Part shown: positions 52,924 through 64,000 of the stretch, in pieces
Position numbering within the stretch: position 1 is the stretch's first letter
Layout: each line of letters starts with the position of its first letter
NCBI GenBank assembly: GCA_903772945.1
Contig: CAICTM010000097.1
Coordinates: forward strand, 58,208-122,207
Direction of reading: 5' to 3'
From: Seminavis robusta
Taxonomy: Eukaryota; Bacillariophyta; Bacillariophyceae; Naviculales; Naviculaceae
DNA: 64,000 nucleotides
Notes under the pieces: generated by a model
Databases searched by the model: none
What the model saw: the letters and a program-made list of their open reading frames with translations, nothing else
What the model was told of the DNA's origin: nothing
Translations under genes and position numbers: made by a program

Positions 52924-55900
52924 CTAGATCTCCAATTCATCATCGTATCCCTCCGTTACCGGTGCTGTCTGCTGAAACTGTGTGGACGGTTGGTCTTCTT
53001 CGAACGATTCCTCCACCACTGGAAATGTTGCACCCAAAAAGTCAACGTCCCCAGACAAGTGGGATTCTACGACACTGCTGGACAGCACACTGCTTCGAAC
53101 CGAAGGATCAGAGACAATGTCAACCCAGTACGTCTGCATAGCACCTTTCCCTTTGGCTTCCACCTTGTCTTCTCGGGCTGTCAACCAACGATCCTTTCCA
53201 GCGGCAATCAGCAGGTCTGCGGTGGTTTGAGAAACTTGCATTCTTCCTTTCTGACCATTGGATTCCATTCTACTGGCCGTGTTGACTGAACAAAGAGAGC
53301 GAAATAACAAAGCAAGAAAGAGTTAGTGGTAAGCCAAGGTTGGATTCATCCAATCTCTACACTGCACCACCATGAGAGCTTGGCATTTGTAAACGTACCA
53401 GTGTCTCCAAACAGCTGGAAACGAGCTTTTTCTCCCCTCAACACTCCAGCCTATCATACGGTATCAACAAAGACGAAAACACATTGTGAGCATCTTGGTA
53501 CATACATAATCACCAAAAGTTGGCTGTTTTGTTGTCTTCTGGACTCACCGTCACGGGCCCACTGTGCATCCCAACTCTCATTTCCAAAGTTGATGTGTCA
53601 TCCCCCAATGTCAACAGGAGGTTTTCACTATTGATGATTTGATTCATCTTGACAATGCAGTTGGCTGCAAACTTGGTCATGATGACAGCATGGTCTTCTT
53701 GAGGTCTGGGTAAGCCAGTCACCTAAACAGGAAGAAAAGATGATGAAGCATGAGTCAAGACATCAAGATGACATTGTTCTTAGACAGTCGTGTCAGGAAC
53801 TTACTGCAACATAGCAGTCGCCAATTGTCTCGACTTTAAAGATGGAAAGCCGTTTTGCAATCTTGTCAAAGGCACCATATAGAGTCTCCAGAAGCAGGAA
53901 GACTTCGGAAGGAGTACGGGTGGAGCTCCATTTGGTGAATCCTTTGAAAGGAAGCATTGGGGTAAAGATGGTTAGACCCAGAAGCAGTAAGAGAAACGGC
54001 GAGACACAAGAGATTGACCCCCGCTTACCAGCCAGATCGGCAAAGAAGACAGTGCAGTTCAGGTATTCATCTGCAATGGGGCTGCAGCCATTCGCCAGGG
54101 GGGAGCCGGTAGTTGATGAATCAGCTGATACAAGAGAGCTTCTTGCAAGAGCGCTGTTTCCAAGTCTGGTTCCGTGTTTGTTGGCTGAATCTGTACCATT
54201 TCCATCTGCTTCGTACAGGCGTTCTCGGACAGCCTCTGGGAAGAGCTTGTTCACCACATCACTGGTCTGCTTGGCTGTTTTCATGACAAGTCTTTGGCGC
54301 TTTTCAACAAAGTTATCATACAGAAGAAATACCACCACAGTGAAGGCAAACACGCCAAAGATAGAAAGTGCAATGATCCATGGTCCGTTTGTGATATAGT
54401 CATCCTCCATCTCTTGGGATGGGTACAAGCTGAGCCTGTAGAAACAGCCACCAGTGTCTCCGTGGCGTGCTTCAGGATTTCGCTGAAGGAAAATACCGTA
54501 GTCGGTGAACTCCCCCATTTCATCATACTTGGAATCATGTAGATCTCCGGGGCCGACGAATTTTGCATCACTCCCATGGATGGAGAATGTGAAAGATTGG
54601 TTGCATGTATTGTCAAGGACCGCCACGACGCCTTGAGCTTGTTCGGGAAGTACGTTTTCAAAGTACGTTTGCCAGTAGATGAAAGCATCCAAGACACCAA
54701 CCAGAGACGCGTTCCGGTCGAGTGTATCGTAGACTGGAATGTAATAGTACGCCAACGGTCCGCCATCATAGTGGTTGCCACCACCTTGCCAACGTTCCAA
54801 CAGCAAATCTAGGAAGACTGCTCCTCCTGATCCGACCTCAAACTCAAAGGTTGGTCCAGCCATGTTCCTTCTTGCGTCGTTTGCCAAGAATGCATCCAGC
54901 TCGGCCTTGGACTCTGGGAGAGTCCGAAAGTCGGCGTTCACAACTGGCACCGGAATCTGAGGCGTAAACTGCCAGCAAGGGAAGAACGGCCCCGGTTCAT
55001 CAGTTACATAAACCAAATCTTCATCAGGACCGCTTTCTCGGAAAACCAGAACATCCTCAGAAAGGTGAAGACCCTCCGAGTCGTCGGAGTCGCCGTGGTT
55101 GTCAAAGTGTTCCACCCCAGTTGTGGTCGCGTTGTGACCCGTAAAGCGCTCCTGAAGCGCCATGCCTTCCCAATACCACTGCTGATTTGCGACGGAGTAT
55201 CGTTCCCATTCTTTCAGATTCTCTCTGGTTACCAAAGGTAAGAACATGATGGCAATGACTTCGGCCAGTTCCAGCGTCAAGCGTGCCCTCATCTCAAAGT
55301 CAGGCAAGGTCACAAACGGAAAAGTTTCATTCGCAAAATTGGCATGACTTGTAATCTGTCGGGATAAGGAGACGATAGCACTCCTCTTGTTGGCTGCTTC
55401 TGTTTCAAATGTTTCAATGACCTGTGAAAGGAGGAAGGAATGCGCGGCAAGACTTGGTGAGAACTCTATTCGTTGCTCAGAGCTCAGGGCTCCACAGTCG
55501 AGCCTTCAAGAGAGCACGAGACCAATTGAGAGAGCCCTCTCATACCTTGGAAGCGTGGCTGTAAAAGTTGCCCTCAAAGTCCTCTTGCTGGCCTCGCTTG
55601 GTCAGAATATAGGCCACCAAAGAGACAGCCACGGCTGTTCCCACCAACAGACAGAACAAGAGGAGACGAAACTTTGCGACCCTTTTGGTCTCATCCTTGG
55701 CGAGGGAAACTTCCCCTTCCGAGGTGTCGTCAGCGCTCTTTGTACTCTCATTGTCCACATCGACAAAGACGTCTTCGTCAAAGTCCGGGGTGAACTGCGA
55801 TGGTTTACTCATGTCCATGGTGCGAGTCAAATAAATGGGATTAGATGGGTCCTCGTTGTTTGCTTTTATGAGAGCGTCCAAGGTCCAAGAGAGACCATTA

Positions 55901-55941
55901 CAGCAAAGAGAGTCAAGTCCCCAAACGCAGCCATGCATCAC
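52924..55941 (-). CDS. Receptor-type class III nucleotide cyclase A (guanylate cyclase-like)
   Basis: Exons 55941-55546, 55421-54029, 53941-53805, 53722-53549, 53450-53399 and 53285-52924 join in frame to give 837 residues. A start at 55818 in strong context (ccATGGac) is an attractive alternative. The order is an acidic cytosolic N-terminus, a membrane span near 92-112 (RLLLFCLLVGTAVAVSLVAY), an outside region of about 400 residues, a second span (IIALSIFGVFAFTVVVFLLY) and a linker (MKTAKQTSDVVNKLFPEAVR). The catalytic domain follows: FFADLAGFTKWSS with the first metal Asp, [15 protein letters not shown] with the guanine-type Glu and second metal Asp, MRVGMHSGPVTAGVLRG and [15 protein letters not shown]. 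The residue that is Cys in animal guanylate cyclases is Gln. It probably senses an outside cue and makes cGMP or cAMP. Intron 2 (87 bases) is in frame and open, so it is easily mistaken for coding sequence. Confidence 0.9.
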
Positions 55942-57272
55942 ACCCAGACCACCACCACCAACCTCTTTTGAAGATTTTAAGTCGTGTGAAAGATTCAGTA
56001 CAACAGTGTACTAGAGGCACCTACGGTAAGTTTATCCATCAATCGAAACAAAAGTGATGACCCCCAAGTTCTTGTTTCTTAAACAAAACGCCCCTTCGAA
56101 TGAAGTCATCGAAAACCACACAAAGCAATTACCTTAGAAATTGCACAAAGCAGTGCCCATCTAGGTCATCTAGGGGCTTCTACAGAGCTCTTAGTTACCA
56201 CTGGTTGAAAAACAGTAGTCAAAGCTGCTTCTTGTGTGTTCCTGGGGACAAAATGATTTAGAGTCAGATTCGTTTTTTTACGGGACATGACTCTTAGAGT
56301 CCACGTTCGACGTTCCAAAAATGGCCACGGAGGTGAAAAGCGAAAAAAAAAACCGGGCTTTGGGTTGTTTCGAGTTTCGAGGAGGATCAAGCTAGTCGTG
56401 AAGGTCCGACAGAGGGCGAGCACCTCTCATCAAGCAACTGGGTGGACGGATGGACCCGATGTTACCAACCGCCGACTTGCCAGCTAGCAAGCCCCCTAAC
56501 GCTCGAGTAGGCCTTGGATTGGTTGGGAAAGTGAACAGACACATGTACGGTTCAATGCTTTCTGCTTTGACAAAAATGCCAGGGCCGGTTGAGCTGGCTC
56601 TCGAGGACCCGTTTCCCTTTTGCGGTCCCCAAGAACCCAAGATCGCAATCTTGGCAAATTTGCTCGATGGGAGGCGGAGCGGAGGCGGGCAAAGTCCTCT
56701 CAACCAGAGGTACAGGCAGCATACCGCCCGGTACGCAGCCTGCCTTCTTCTGGATAGCAAGACGTTGAACTAGCTAAACGAGCGAGATGCCAGCTCTGCG
56801 ATTGATCCTTCACTCCATGGTGCGTCAGGTCAAAGATCTTTTTAGTCGTGATGGGGTGGCAACTCCAGAGCTAATGGTGAGAACGAGCCGAGGCGGATCT
56901 TTGCCTCAAAGCAAGAACCACCTCTTCCGAATGGGGCCCTCCCCTCGCCGTTGAGCACCCCAAGCAACAGTTCGATCGTACCAATACCGACGACGAGTCC
57001 CCATGATATGTTGCTCCACGTTGGAAAAGTCCCCGGCCCTCGTTTGGAACTGATGAGCAACGAAAACGGGTGAGCTGAGACTTAGCCCATGATCTCGTGC
57101 GAATCACCACACCAAATAGGTGTACGAGAAGTTGCGTATGCACTCCAACTCGCACCTTCGTGGCCCAACGGCGCCGTCGAAAACAGTTTAGCACCAAAGA
57201 ACCCTTCGAATCCAACTTGATAAAAAGGATAAACCTATTCCTAAGCACTTACTTAGACAATATCAGACAACA
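55942..57272. other. 1.3 kb spacer between the tandem cyclases
   Basis: The region lies between the 5' end of cyclase A and the stop of cyclase B, so it should include the promoter of A. Several short frames on both strands overlap each other and show no domain. No clear relic of a third cyclase copy is visible. Confidence 0.5.
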
Positions 57273-60223
57273 TCAAATGGAAAGCTCATCATCAAACCTT
57301 GGCTCGTGCCTTTCTCCTCCAGGCATCGCCTGTTCTTTATCTTCATCGATTGCCCGGCCCAACTGATTATTGAGGCTGGGAGTTGAGCCCACTTCCACGC
57401 TGGAAATCATGCTACCTGTTGTGCTGCCGGCTCCTGCAGAAATGTTCACCCAGTAAGTTTGCATGGAGCCTTTCCCTTTGGCTTCAACCAAATCTTCCCT
57501 CTTGGTTAGCCAGTGGCTCCTTCCAGCAGCCACCAATGAGTCGGCAGTGCTTTGAGAAACATGAATCCGGCCTTTCTGACCATTGGATTCCATCCGACTG
57601 GCTGTGTTGACTGATCCAAGCAAACAGGAGGAAAGGGTTGGATGTGAGTCAGAAATCGTAGCTTGCTGCATACAAGTACGGTACGAAGCTACTTTAGACA
57701 TACCAGTGTCTCCAAATAGCTGGAAGCGAGCCTTTTCTCCTCTCAACACACCAGCCTAACAACGAAAGAAAAAAGACCAGTGTGAGCGTCATCATCAAAA
57801 GGCCAGGGCTGCCTTTCCCCACGCACCGTGACTGGCCCACTGTGCAACCCAACTCGCATGGACAGCTGGGCTGTGTCTTCCCCAAGCCTCAAGATGAGAT
57901 CTTCACTGTTGATGAGATGATTCATGGCAGACATGGCTCTAGAGGCAAACTTGGCCATTACCGATGCATGGTCAGCACGAGGCCGAGGCAACCCCGTCAC
58001 CTTTAATGTGCAAGTGAAATGGAAAGATGAATCCAACTGTCAAGCTGAAATCTGTTCAGATAGGCGCATCAACAACGTACCGCCACATAACAATCTCCGA
58101 TTGTCTCGATTTTGAACACTCCAAGCCGCTTGGCAGTCTTGTCAATTGCTCCAAACAGTGTCTCCAACAAATAGAATACATCCGTTGGAGTACGAGTAGC
58201 GCTCCATTTGGTGAACCCTTCAAAAGCACAGGAGGACAAGACCATGATCTGAGACGCCAACATTGTTAGGACTTTTGTCCAACATGAAACGTGACTTACC
58301 TGCAATGTCTGCAAAGAGGACGGTGCAGTTGGGATATTCATCAGCTATTGGATTCACCCCCTCGGATGTTGTTGCCTCTGGTTGTAGCCATCTTTCAGAA
58401 GCCCGATTGAGGAATGATGACGAGCATTTTGCTTCCGCTTTGGCATCGTCATTGGCATAGAGACGATCCCTGACAGTTTCTGGGAATAGCTGGTTGACAA
58501 CATCACTGCTCTGTACAGCAGTTTCCATGACCAGCTTTTGTCTTCTCTCCACAAAGCGGTCATAGGTCACAAATATTGCAGTAGTCACAAGGAAGACACC
58601 CAGCATGGCTAAGGCAATCACCAAGGGTTGGCTGGTCACATACTGGTCTTCCATCTCCTTGGACGGGTAGACTCGAATGCGGTAGTTACACCCACTGTAG
58701 CCATCGTAGGAAGAGGGCTCTCCCATCCCAGCTGCTTGTTGATCGTTTTTCACTACGAGTCCATACTCACTGGATGCCGACAGGTGATCATAGGTGGTAT
58801 CGTGCATGTCATAATCTCCCAAATATTCTGCTTTCTTGCCGTCAATCCGATAGGAATAGGTTTGACCGCAGTCATTCTCGAGTGTTGCCATGATGCCCTT
58901 GACTCCTTCTGGAAGAAGATTGTCAAAGAAAGTTTCCCAAAAGATGAGACACTGCATAACTGCCACCAGGGGTGCGGTTGGATCGGCAATTCTTTCATAA
59001 ACCGGTGAGTAGAAGAAGCTCAGTGGGCCTTTGGTGTATGCGTTGCCCCCCGCAATGTATCGCTCCAGGAACGCATTGGCAAACGCAGCCCGTTCGGCCC
59101 TATCGGTAAAGTCTTGGGCCAGCCCAACAATGTTTCTGCGTTCGTTCGAGTTGTAGTAGAAATCGAGCTCTCGTCCTGCAATTGGGGATTTGAAAAAGTC
59201 AATGTTGGACAATGGGATTGGAACTTGAGGAGAATACTGGCCCACGGGAAAGAAGGGCCCCTCGTGTGTTTCATTGAATGGGGCAAATCTTTTGCTTCCG
59301 TCATCGTTGAACCCATCCATTGTGATGATAAAGGGCCTGATTTTGAGTGTGCTAGCATCCCAATCGCTACCACGGTTCACTGCAGTACCCGTAATGTTAT
59401 CTTGTCCACGAAACTTGGCCTGAATTGCCAGTCCCTCCCAGTACCAGTCTTGATTTGCAGCGGCATACGCGCCATATTGTCTGGCTTGTTCCTTGGTGAC
59501 AAGGGGAAGGACCATGAGGGAAAGCAACTCTGCCAGATCTAGCACTACTCGTGCCTTGAGCTCAAAATCGGGCAGAGTCACAAATGGCCAGCTTTCATTG
59601 GAATGCTGCGCATGACTCGTCAAGGCAATTGCCATGGACGTAATGGCAGATGTCTTCTTGCCACTTTCAGTCTGAAACGAGTCGATGATCTTACAGTACA
59701 AGATACAAGAGGAGAGAGAAACAGAAGAGAAAACAGTAAGAAAAACTGACTTGACTCAGTTGGCTTTACAAGAGTCATTCTTCATTCCACCTCATACCTT
59801 ATTGGCATAGTTCTCAAAGGCACTCTCAAAGTCATTGACCTCAGCTTCTCTGGTGGTAAAGTAGGCAGTAAGGCAAACAGCAATGGCCACAGCCACCAGC
59901 ACAATCATGAGGACCACTCGCAATCCGGTGACCACCTTGGTCTCATCATGGGCAATCTCCACTGTTTCCTCCTGAGCCTTTTTGTGCTCGTCTTCATATT
60001 CAATGCTCATCATACTCAGATCCAACTGCTCGACATCCTTGTGGGGGTTGCTGCTGTCATCTATCATTGCGGTACCTTCTTCTTCTTTGGATTGATTGTT
60101 GTTTTTTATGACTTTTGTTGCACCTCCTCGAGTGAGTTGTAGTGGTGTTGGGAGCTGGGTTTTGGGTTTTGGGAGTGGGAAGTGCAGAGTGCCGAGTGCT
60201 CTTCTCCTCCCAATTCTACGCAC
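57273..60223 (-). CDS. Receptor-type class III nucleotide cyclase B (guanylate cyclase-like)
   Basis: Exons 60223-59798, 59689-58300, 58217-58081, 58000-57827, 57755-57704 and 57610-57273 join in frame to give 838 residues. A start at 60067 ([11 protein letters not shown]) would give 786 and may be the true one. Exons 3-5 have the same lengths as in cyclase A (137, 174, 52) and exon 2 differs by one codon. First span [20 protein letters not shown], outside region with [20 protein letters not shown] and WYWEGLAIQ, second span [20 protein letters not shown]. Catalytic motifs are [45 protein letters not shown] and [15 protein letters not shown], all with intact metal and transition-state residues. 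The same Gln is at the second specificity position. The cytosolic ends differ between A and B. Donor 4 is GTGCGT, which is unusual but in frame. Confidence 0.9.
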
Positions 60224-62812
60224 AGCTGTACACGTTCCGGTATTGTAAATTGGTACTGTACCGGTACTGCCCTCATGTGTGTCAATGTGTCAATAGCTTC
60301 GATGCTTCGATCAATATGACTGTAATTCGAGTCACCTTTACGATTGCTCATTGTTTATGAAGGGCATTTCATTGGATGACTGTCAATGGTCAAACTCTCG
60401 AAATGGGTTAAATAAAGGCTAGCTACTACTACATGTACTGTAGTCATACGATTTTACGATTATTTTAGCAAAAAGTAGTAGACTATGGAGTAGCTAGTAC
60501 TGTTGGATCGTTGGATCCAACACACTTCAGGATTCAGGAGCTCCCTTCAAGTGATCAAGTAACATGACAGCTGTTATGACCCGAAACATTCGGTTATTTA
60601 ACTTTTTTGACGGGAAGAATGCAAAAACTCTCATGGAGGTATGGAGGTCCGGTAGTAGTTGCGTGCTTCAGAAAGAAGGCACGCTACGGATTGACGATGG
60701 CACCATACGAACTTATTTCGCTGGGGCCGTGTAACAGCTGTGTAACTCCAGCTGTATTATAACTCCATCGTCGTAACATCTGATTCTCATGACCGCTCAT
60801 GGAGGACTTCTTTAATTCCCAAAGTGCTTCAAAGTTTCCTCTCCAGAAAATAGGAATTAAAGGATATTCCTGCTTCATCCGAAAGCGTTCCTCAGGCGAG
60901 GTCCTATCCAAACTCCATGTGTGTCCTCCGTGCATTCGCGAAACACATTTATTTTCGTCGATTTATTTAGGCGTACGTATCAAGATTTCATTCCTATCCA
61001 TGTGACACACATACACGGTACGCGAAAGAAAATCATCCTTTTCTGTGAATACCGTGTGAGTACCGGTTTGCCAGGTAGTCCCGTTAACTCGGTGAGTTAG
61101 AGTGGGTGACTGACGTTTTCGGCAGCTCGGCAGGCTCTAACGTTCTGATTGGTCCTACGCGAAAACCATTTCCATGAAAGCTACGGTACGGCGAATTGAG
61201 AATGGGAAATCAATGGTTCGCCGTACCGCAGCTTTCGTGGAAATGGAGGGAAAGCAAGCCGCTTTTTGCCGTTATCTTGATTTCACGTACGTACGGAGGA
61301 AGAAAGAGGTGCAAATACCTGGTTAGGACCAACTCTCAAGTCTCTCGTAAACAGATCTACGTTCTGTAGCGTACTCTAGCTACTGTACCGGTAGCTAGTA
61401 CCGCATCCTTTGATTCTTTGATTCGATTCCTTTGTTTCGATTGATCATTCGATTCGATTCAAGGTCTCCGAGCCTAGAGTACTACGACTGTACCGTGCCT
61501 AGGTGCCATTGAAATCTTTTCTGAGTTGGTCCCACAAACCTACTCTGCTCTTCTTTAACCCTTCCAGTGGTGTAAATGGAAGAGATATAATACGTACAAT
61601 CAACATTACATATTTAACTCTTTTGTGTGGTCCCGCATCCTGTCAACAGACATTATTAATAGTCATTACCCAGCCAAGACGAGAAAGGAGAAAAGTAGAA
61701 AGATCCATGAGCCATGAGGACAGGAAACGGGAAACGGGGTGCAGAAGTGCAGAAGTCAAAGCAAGCATTTAGACATGTATTTTATTTTAGAAGACCGAAG
61801 ATACCTTCATCCTTCATCCTATGTCATAGCTAGCTAGGCCTGGACTGGTACATGTAGCTTCAAGTTTCAACGGAAACAGTACTTTATTACTTTATTCTTT
61901 GAACACCCAGAGACAAGAATCTGCAAAAGGGAAAAGACTGGTGGTGGTTCATGCGTTCATGTGACTTTATGGGGGGGTTAGGCAGCAGCGCGGGGGAGGG
62001 AAAAAGAAAAGAAAGAAAAAAAGGGAGAGGGTTAAACTCCCAATTCCAATTCGAGAGCATGCCGGCCAAAGAACAGTGTCGAAAGGAGTCATTCGGAGAC
62101 ACTGAAACAAGATTGCATACTTATAGTTGGAGGGGGATCAGGCAATGACTGTATCATTACTATATATAAAATGGACATCTCCCCACTCCGACGTGTCGGA
62201 AGAACAGTGTAAGTGTCAGGAAATACGTCACAGAAGACGTCTTTTATCGTTGGTCTCGCACTGACTCCAGATTTGAATGGATTTGTTCGATCAACGGATA
62301 CTCTCTTCTGGCTCGCTCTTTCCCATTCCCTCGCTTGCACCGAACCTTCCCATAATTCAAATCTCCGGATTGCTGTTGTGGTCGTCGTCGTCATTGTTGT
62401 TGTAATTGTTGTTGTTGTCGATAAGGTAAGAGAAAGGTTGACAATGAGGAATCAATCGGTGCTATTACTGTTATCTGCTACTGCTATTACTATTATCTAA
62501 CATTGTTTCTCGGTCGCTCGGCTCCTCCAATATAGATCGATCGCTCGCTCCCACCATTGCTTTCTCGCTCGCTCCATTCCGCCGATTTGCAGCAACAACA
62601 GCAACGACAGCAACAAGTCAACAGCAGCAGCAGCAGAGCGACCGACCTTGACAACAACGAGCACTACTCCATTGATTGCTTGGCTAGTCTTCTTGTCTTG
62701 AAGTCAGCGACTACTTCGGTAGGGGCAAGACACCTGGCAAGAGGAATTTCGAGAGAGAGGAGATCGCTCCACGAAAATCAACAACAACAACAACAACAAC
62801 AACATCTCGACC
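60224..62812. other. 2.6 kb divergent spacer with hairpin and simple repeats
   Basis: No credible gene lies between cyclase B and the 62813 gene. It contains the inverted repeat at 61166-61246 and a GATTC-rich cluster at 61405-61462. ACCGGT palindromes occur near 60237-60270 and 61052-61400. The leader region of the 62813 gene has CAG/CAA repeats (62589-62635 and 62779-62804). A Gln-rich frame at 62557-62883 overlaps the start of the next gene out of frame and follows the CAA repeat. Confidence 0.55.
61166..61246. repeat. Inverted repeat with 30-base arms (hairpin)
   Basis: The left arm at 61166-61195 (begins 'ccatttccatgaaagctacg') and the right arm at 61217-61246 (ends 'ctttcgtggaaatgg') are reverse complements with two mismatches out of 30. 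The loop is 21 bases. It could be a short foldback element or a structured transcript. No flanking duplication was found by eye. Confidence 0.9.
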
Positions 62813-63322
62813 ATGAGGATCACAGCTACTTCTCCCGCCTTCTCCAAGTGGCTGCAAAGTGTCAACAGATACCCATTCAATGAGCTGAGGGTAACAAGGC
62901 AAGGATTCAATTGCAAGTATGTCATTTGTGGGTACAACAGTGATGAGGAGGATAACTTCTGTTTGGCCACAACCAGCATGGAAGTGACCGTTCTTGAGGA
63001 GTTGATATTGCAAGGAGCATGCAAGCCACTTCCTCCTGCCATGACCGACATCATGGATTACATGTTAGCTTCAGGCCTTCAGAAAAGTCCAAAATGGTAC
63101 AGAGCTGTCATCTCCACCCTCTCTGAAATGCTGGAGTCGCCGTCGCCACATCCCTGTGAAAGGAAGGACATCTTCATTGAGTGCATCTACTGGTTAGTGA
63201 GGGAAAGGGTCAGTGAGAGCTATGAGTTGTCCTCCCTCGAAGGACAGAGTGTGATGGATGCTTGGATTTTTTGGCACTTGTTGCACTGCAAAGGATTTCC
63301 TTCAAGAAATACGTCGAGATGA
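62813..63322 (+). CDS. Small protein of unknown function, 169 aa, C-terminus possibly frameshifted
   Basis: The ATG at 62813 has good context (cgaccATGagg) and follows a CAA-rich leader. The product is soluble: FSKWLQSVNRYPFNELRVTR, CKYVICGYNSDEEDNFC, EELILQGACKPLPPAMTDIM, ERKDIFIECIYWLVRERVSE. I recognise no family. In this frame the end reads WHLLHCKGFPSRNTSR, which looks random. The adjacent frame after the T run at 63266-63271 continues FLALVALQRISFKKYVEM and on to an acidic end (stop at 63373), which looks far more like protein. A one-base change in that run, in the genome or the assembly, would explain this. If so the true CDS would end near 63373 and be about 186 residues. Confidence 0.6.
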   Translation: MRITATSPAFSKWLQSVNRYPFNELRVTRQGFNCKYVICGYNSDEEDNFCLATTSMEVTVLEELILQGACKPLPPAMTDIMDYMLASGLQKSPKWYRAVISTLSEMLESPSPHPCERKDIFIECIYWLVRERVSESYELSSLEGQSVMDAWIFWHLLHCKGFPSRNTSR

Positions 63323-63398
63323 GTGAGACTATGGTTGTTGATTTCATTGGCATTGACTCAGATGAAGAGTGAGACTATGGTTGTTGATTTCATTGGCA
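63321..63398. repeat. 32-base direct repeat, period 46
   Basis: 'gagtgagactatggttgttg' followed by 'atttcattggca' occurs at 63321-63352 and 63367-63398. The copies are identical. The first overlaps the stop of the upstream gene, so the event may have altered the end of that gene. Confidence 0.92.
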
Positions 63399-63528
63399 AT
63401 GATATGTAAGTTACTGCTAAATTAGATATGAAAGTATGTATCTCAATCTTTGTTGTTGCTACCCAGCAGAATATCCATTCCATCTAGCTTGGCAAGATCT
63501 ATCATGTGTGGTCTTCCTCTCCTGTGTG

Positions 63529-64000
63529 TCAACCAATGGCAGTATTTGTGACAGCAACCATTCGGTGGAGGTTGCTGGAAAGGAGTGGCATATTGGTTGG
63601 AATTGCTGCTGCATAAGGCAAGTTGCTCATTTGAATCTGGTGTTGTTGCTGATAGAGAATCAGGTTACCAATGTAAGAATTTCTTGTTTGTGCTACAGGA
63701 GGAGCTGTTTGTGGTGGTGGATTGGGTGGTGGAGGTTGGAGCTGTGGAACCGGTTGTGGTTGTGGAACCGGTTGTGGTGGTGGAACTGGTTGTGGTTGTG
63801 AAGCTTCAACTGGACTGGTGCACAATGTACACAAGCAACAATCATTTGGTGAGTACTTCTGCCTGTGAGGTTTGAATCCAACAATGAAGTCTGAAAAGAA
63901 TCGCTCTCCAGTGTCCTTTGGCAATGGCTCTGCATTTGGAAATGGCTTGTCTAGACCAACAGCTTGTGCCATTTCATTCAGTAAGATCTTTCTCTCTTTT
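63529..64000 (-). CDS. Proline/glutamine-rich protein, 3' part, continues beyond the window
   Basis: The minus frame is open from the window edge (reads KERKILLNEMAQAVGLDKPF) to the stop at 63529-63531. An ATG at 63972 is available, but the frame continues upstream of it, so the gene may start outside the window. Content: LPKDTGERFFSDFIVGFKPH, a CCLCTLCTSP patch, a Pro-Gln block (PQPVPPPQPVPQPQPVPQLQ and more), then a Gln/Asn-rich tail. The Cys patch and FSDF segment look globular, the rest disordered. No family recognised. The repetitive Pro-Gln part (GGTTGT units on the plus strand, 63710-63800) makes composition an uncertain guide. Confidence 0.45.
   Translation of the reverse strand, partial: KERKILLNEMAQAVGLDKPFPNAEPLPKDTGERFFSDFIVGFKPHRQKYSPNDCCLCTLCTSPVEASQPQPVPPPQPVPQPQPVPQLQPPPPNPPPQTAPPVAQTRNSYIGNLILYQQQHQIQMSNLPYAAAIPTNMPLLSSNLHRMVAVTNTAIG

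Noticed and set aside
53942-54028. Coding continuity through the cyclase A frame between FADLAG and GFTKW
   Set aside because: The 29 codons are a GT-AG intron that happens to stay open. Removing it restores the canonical FADLAGFTKW motif, and cyclase B has an intron at the same place.
56166-57270. Several short frames between the cyclases
   Set aside because: They overlap on both strands, contain no family motif and are consistent with chance open frames.
62557-62883. Gln-rich protein upstream of and overlapping the 62813 gene
   Set aside because: It is a reading of CAG/CAA repeats in the leader, out of frame with the better-supported start at 62813.
1-64000. tRNA, rRNA, CRISPR or intact transposon
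   Set aside because: None was seen on reading both strands. A tRNA with atypical loops could be missed without a covariance search such as tRNAscan-SE.

Overview
The window is nuclear DNA of a photosynthetic stramenopile, most likely a pennate diatom. Three things suggest this. Several proteins carry diatom-type bipartite plastid presequences, in which a signal peptide is followed by Phe at the cleavage site. Most genes have no introns or a few short GT-AG introns of about 65-190 bases. The family mix is diatom-like: 27-residue ankyrin arrays, receptor nucleotide cyclases with two membrane spans, and RNI-type LRR proteins. Genes lie on both strands without operons. Spacers are rich in AGCT/CTAG runs, GGTACC/ACCGGT palindromes and GATTC-type repeats. 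The species cannot be fixed from sequence alone.

Layout. 0-6.1 kb: the 3' end of an M50 (site-2-protease-like) gene, a repeat-rich unknown protein, a plastid-targeted DUF4336 protein, and a shortened, degenerate NSF/Sec18 relative. 6.5-17.9 kb: the checkpoint kinase ATR, resolved here into ten exons (3538 aa). A TruC-like pseudouridine synthase converges on it with only 51 bases between stop codons. 20-26.2 kb: a STAND-type ATPase that looks like the core of a multi-domain sensor kinase without its kinase modules, a small unknown protein and an LRR protein. 27.1-29.8 kb: a head-to-head pair of CRAL-TRIO-like paralogues. 30.2-35.3 kb: an O-acetylhomoserine sulfhydrylase with a mitochondrial-type presequence, a 1.6 kb gene-free stretch, and a secreted tyrosinase.

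36.2-40.2 kb: the most striking gene, a single polypeptide joining a ViaA-like VWA protein to a RavA-like MoxR AAA+ ATPase behind a probable plastid presequence. 40.3-52.4 kb: an ankyrin protein, a RING-PHD acidic nuclear-type protein, a Gfo/Idh/MocA oxidoreductase, a helix-hairpin-helix protein and a GH10 xylanase without a visible signal peptide. 52.9-60.2 kb: two tandem receptor-type class III nucleotide cyclases with matching six-exon structures. 60.2-64 kb: a long spacer with a 30-base-arm hairpin, a small unknown gene with an apparent reading-frame break, and a partial proline-rich gene running off the end.

The genes do not form one pathway. Shared themes are signalling (two cyclases, STAND ATPase, ankyrin, LRR), genome maintenance and chromatin (ATR, RING-PHD, HhH) and organelle-targeted metabolism (DUF4336, ViaA-RavA, sulfhydrylase, oxidoreductase). 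Splice sites were assigned by hand from GT-AG signals, frame continuity and family alignment from memory. In every spliced gene the exon lengths sum to a whole number of codons.
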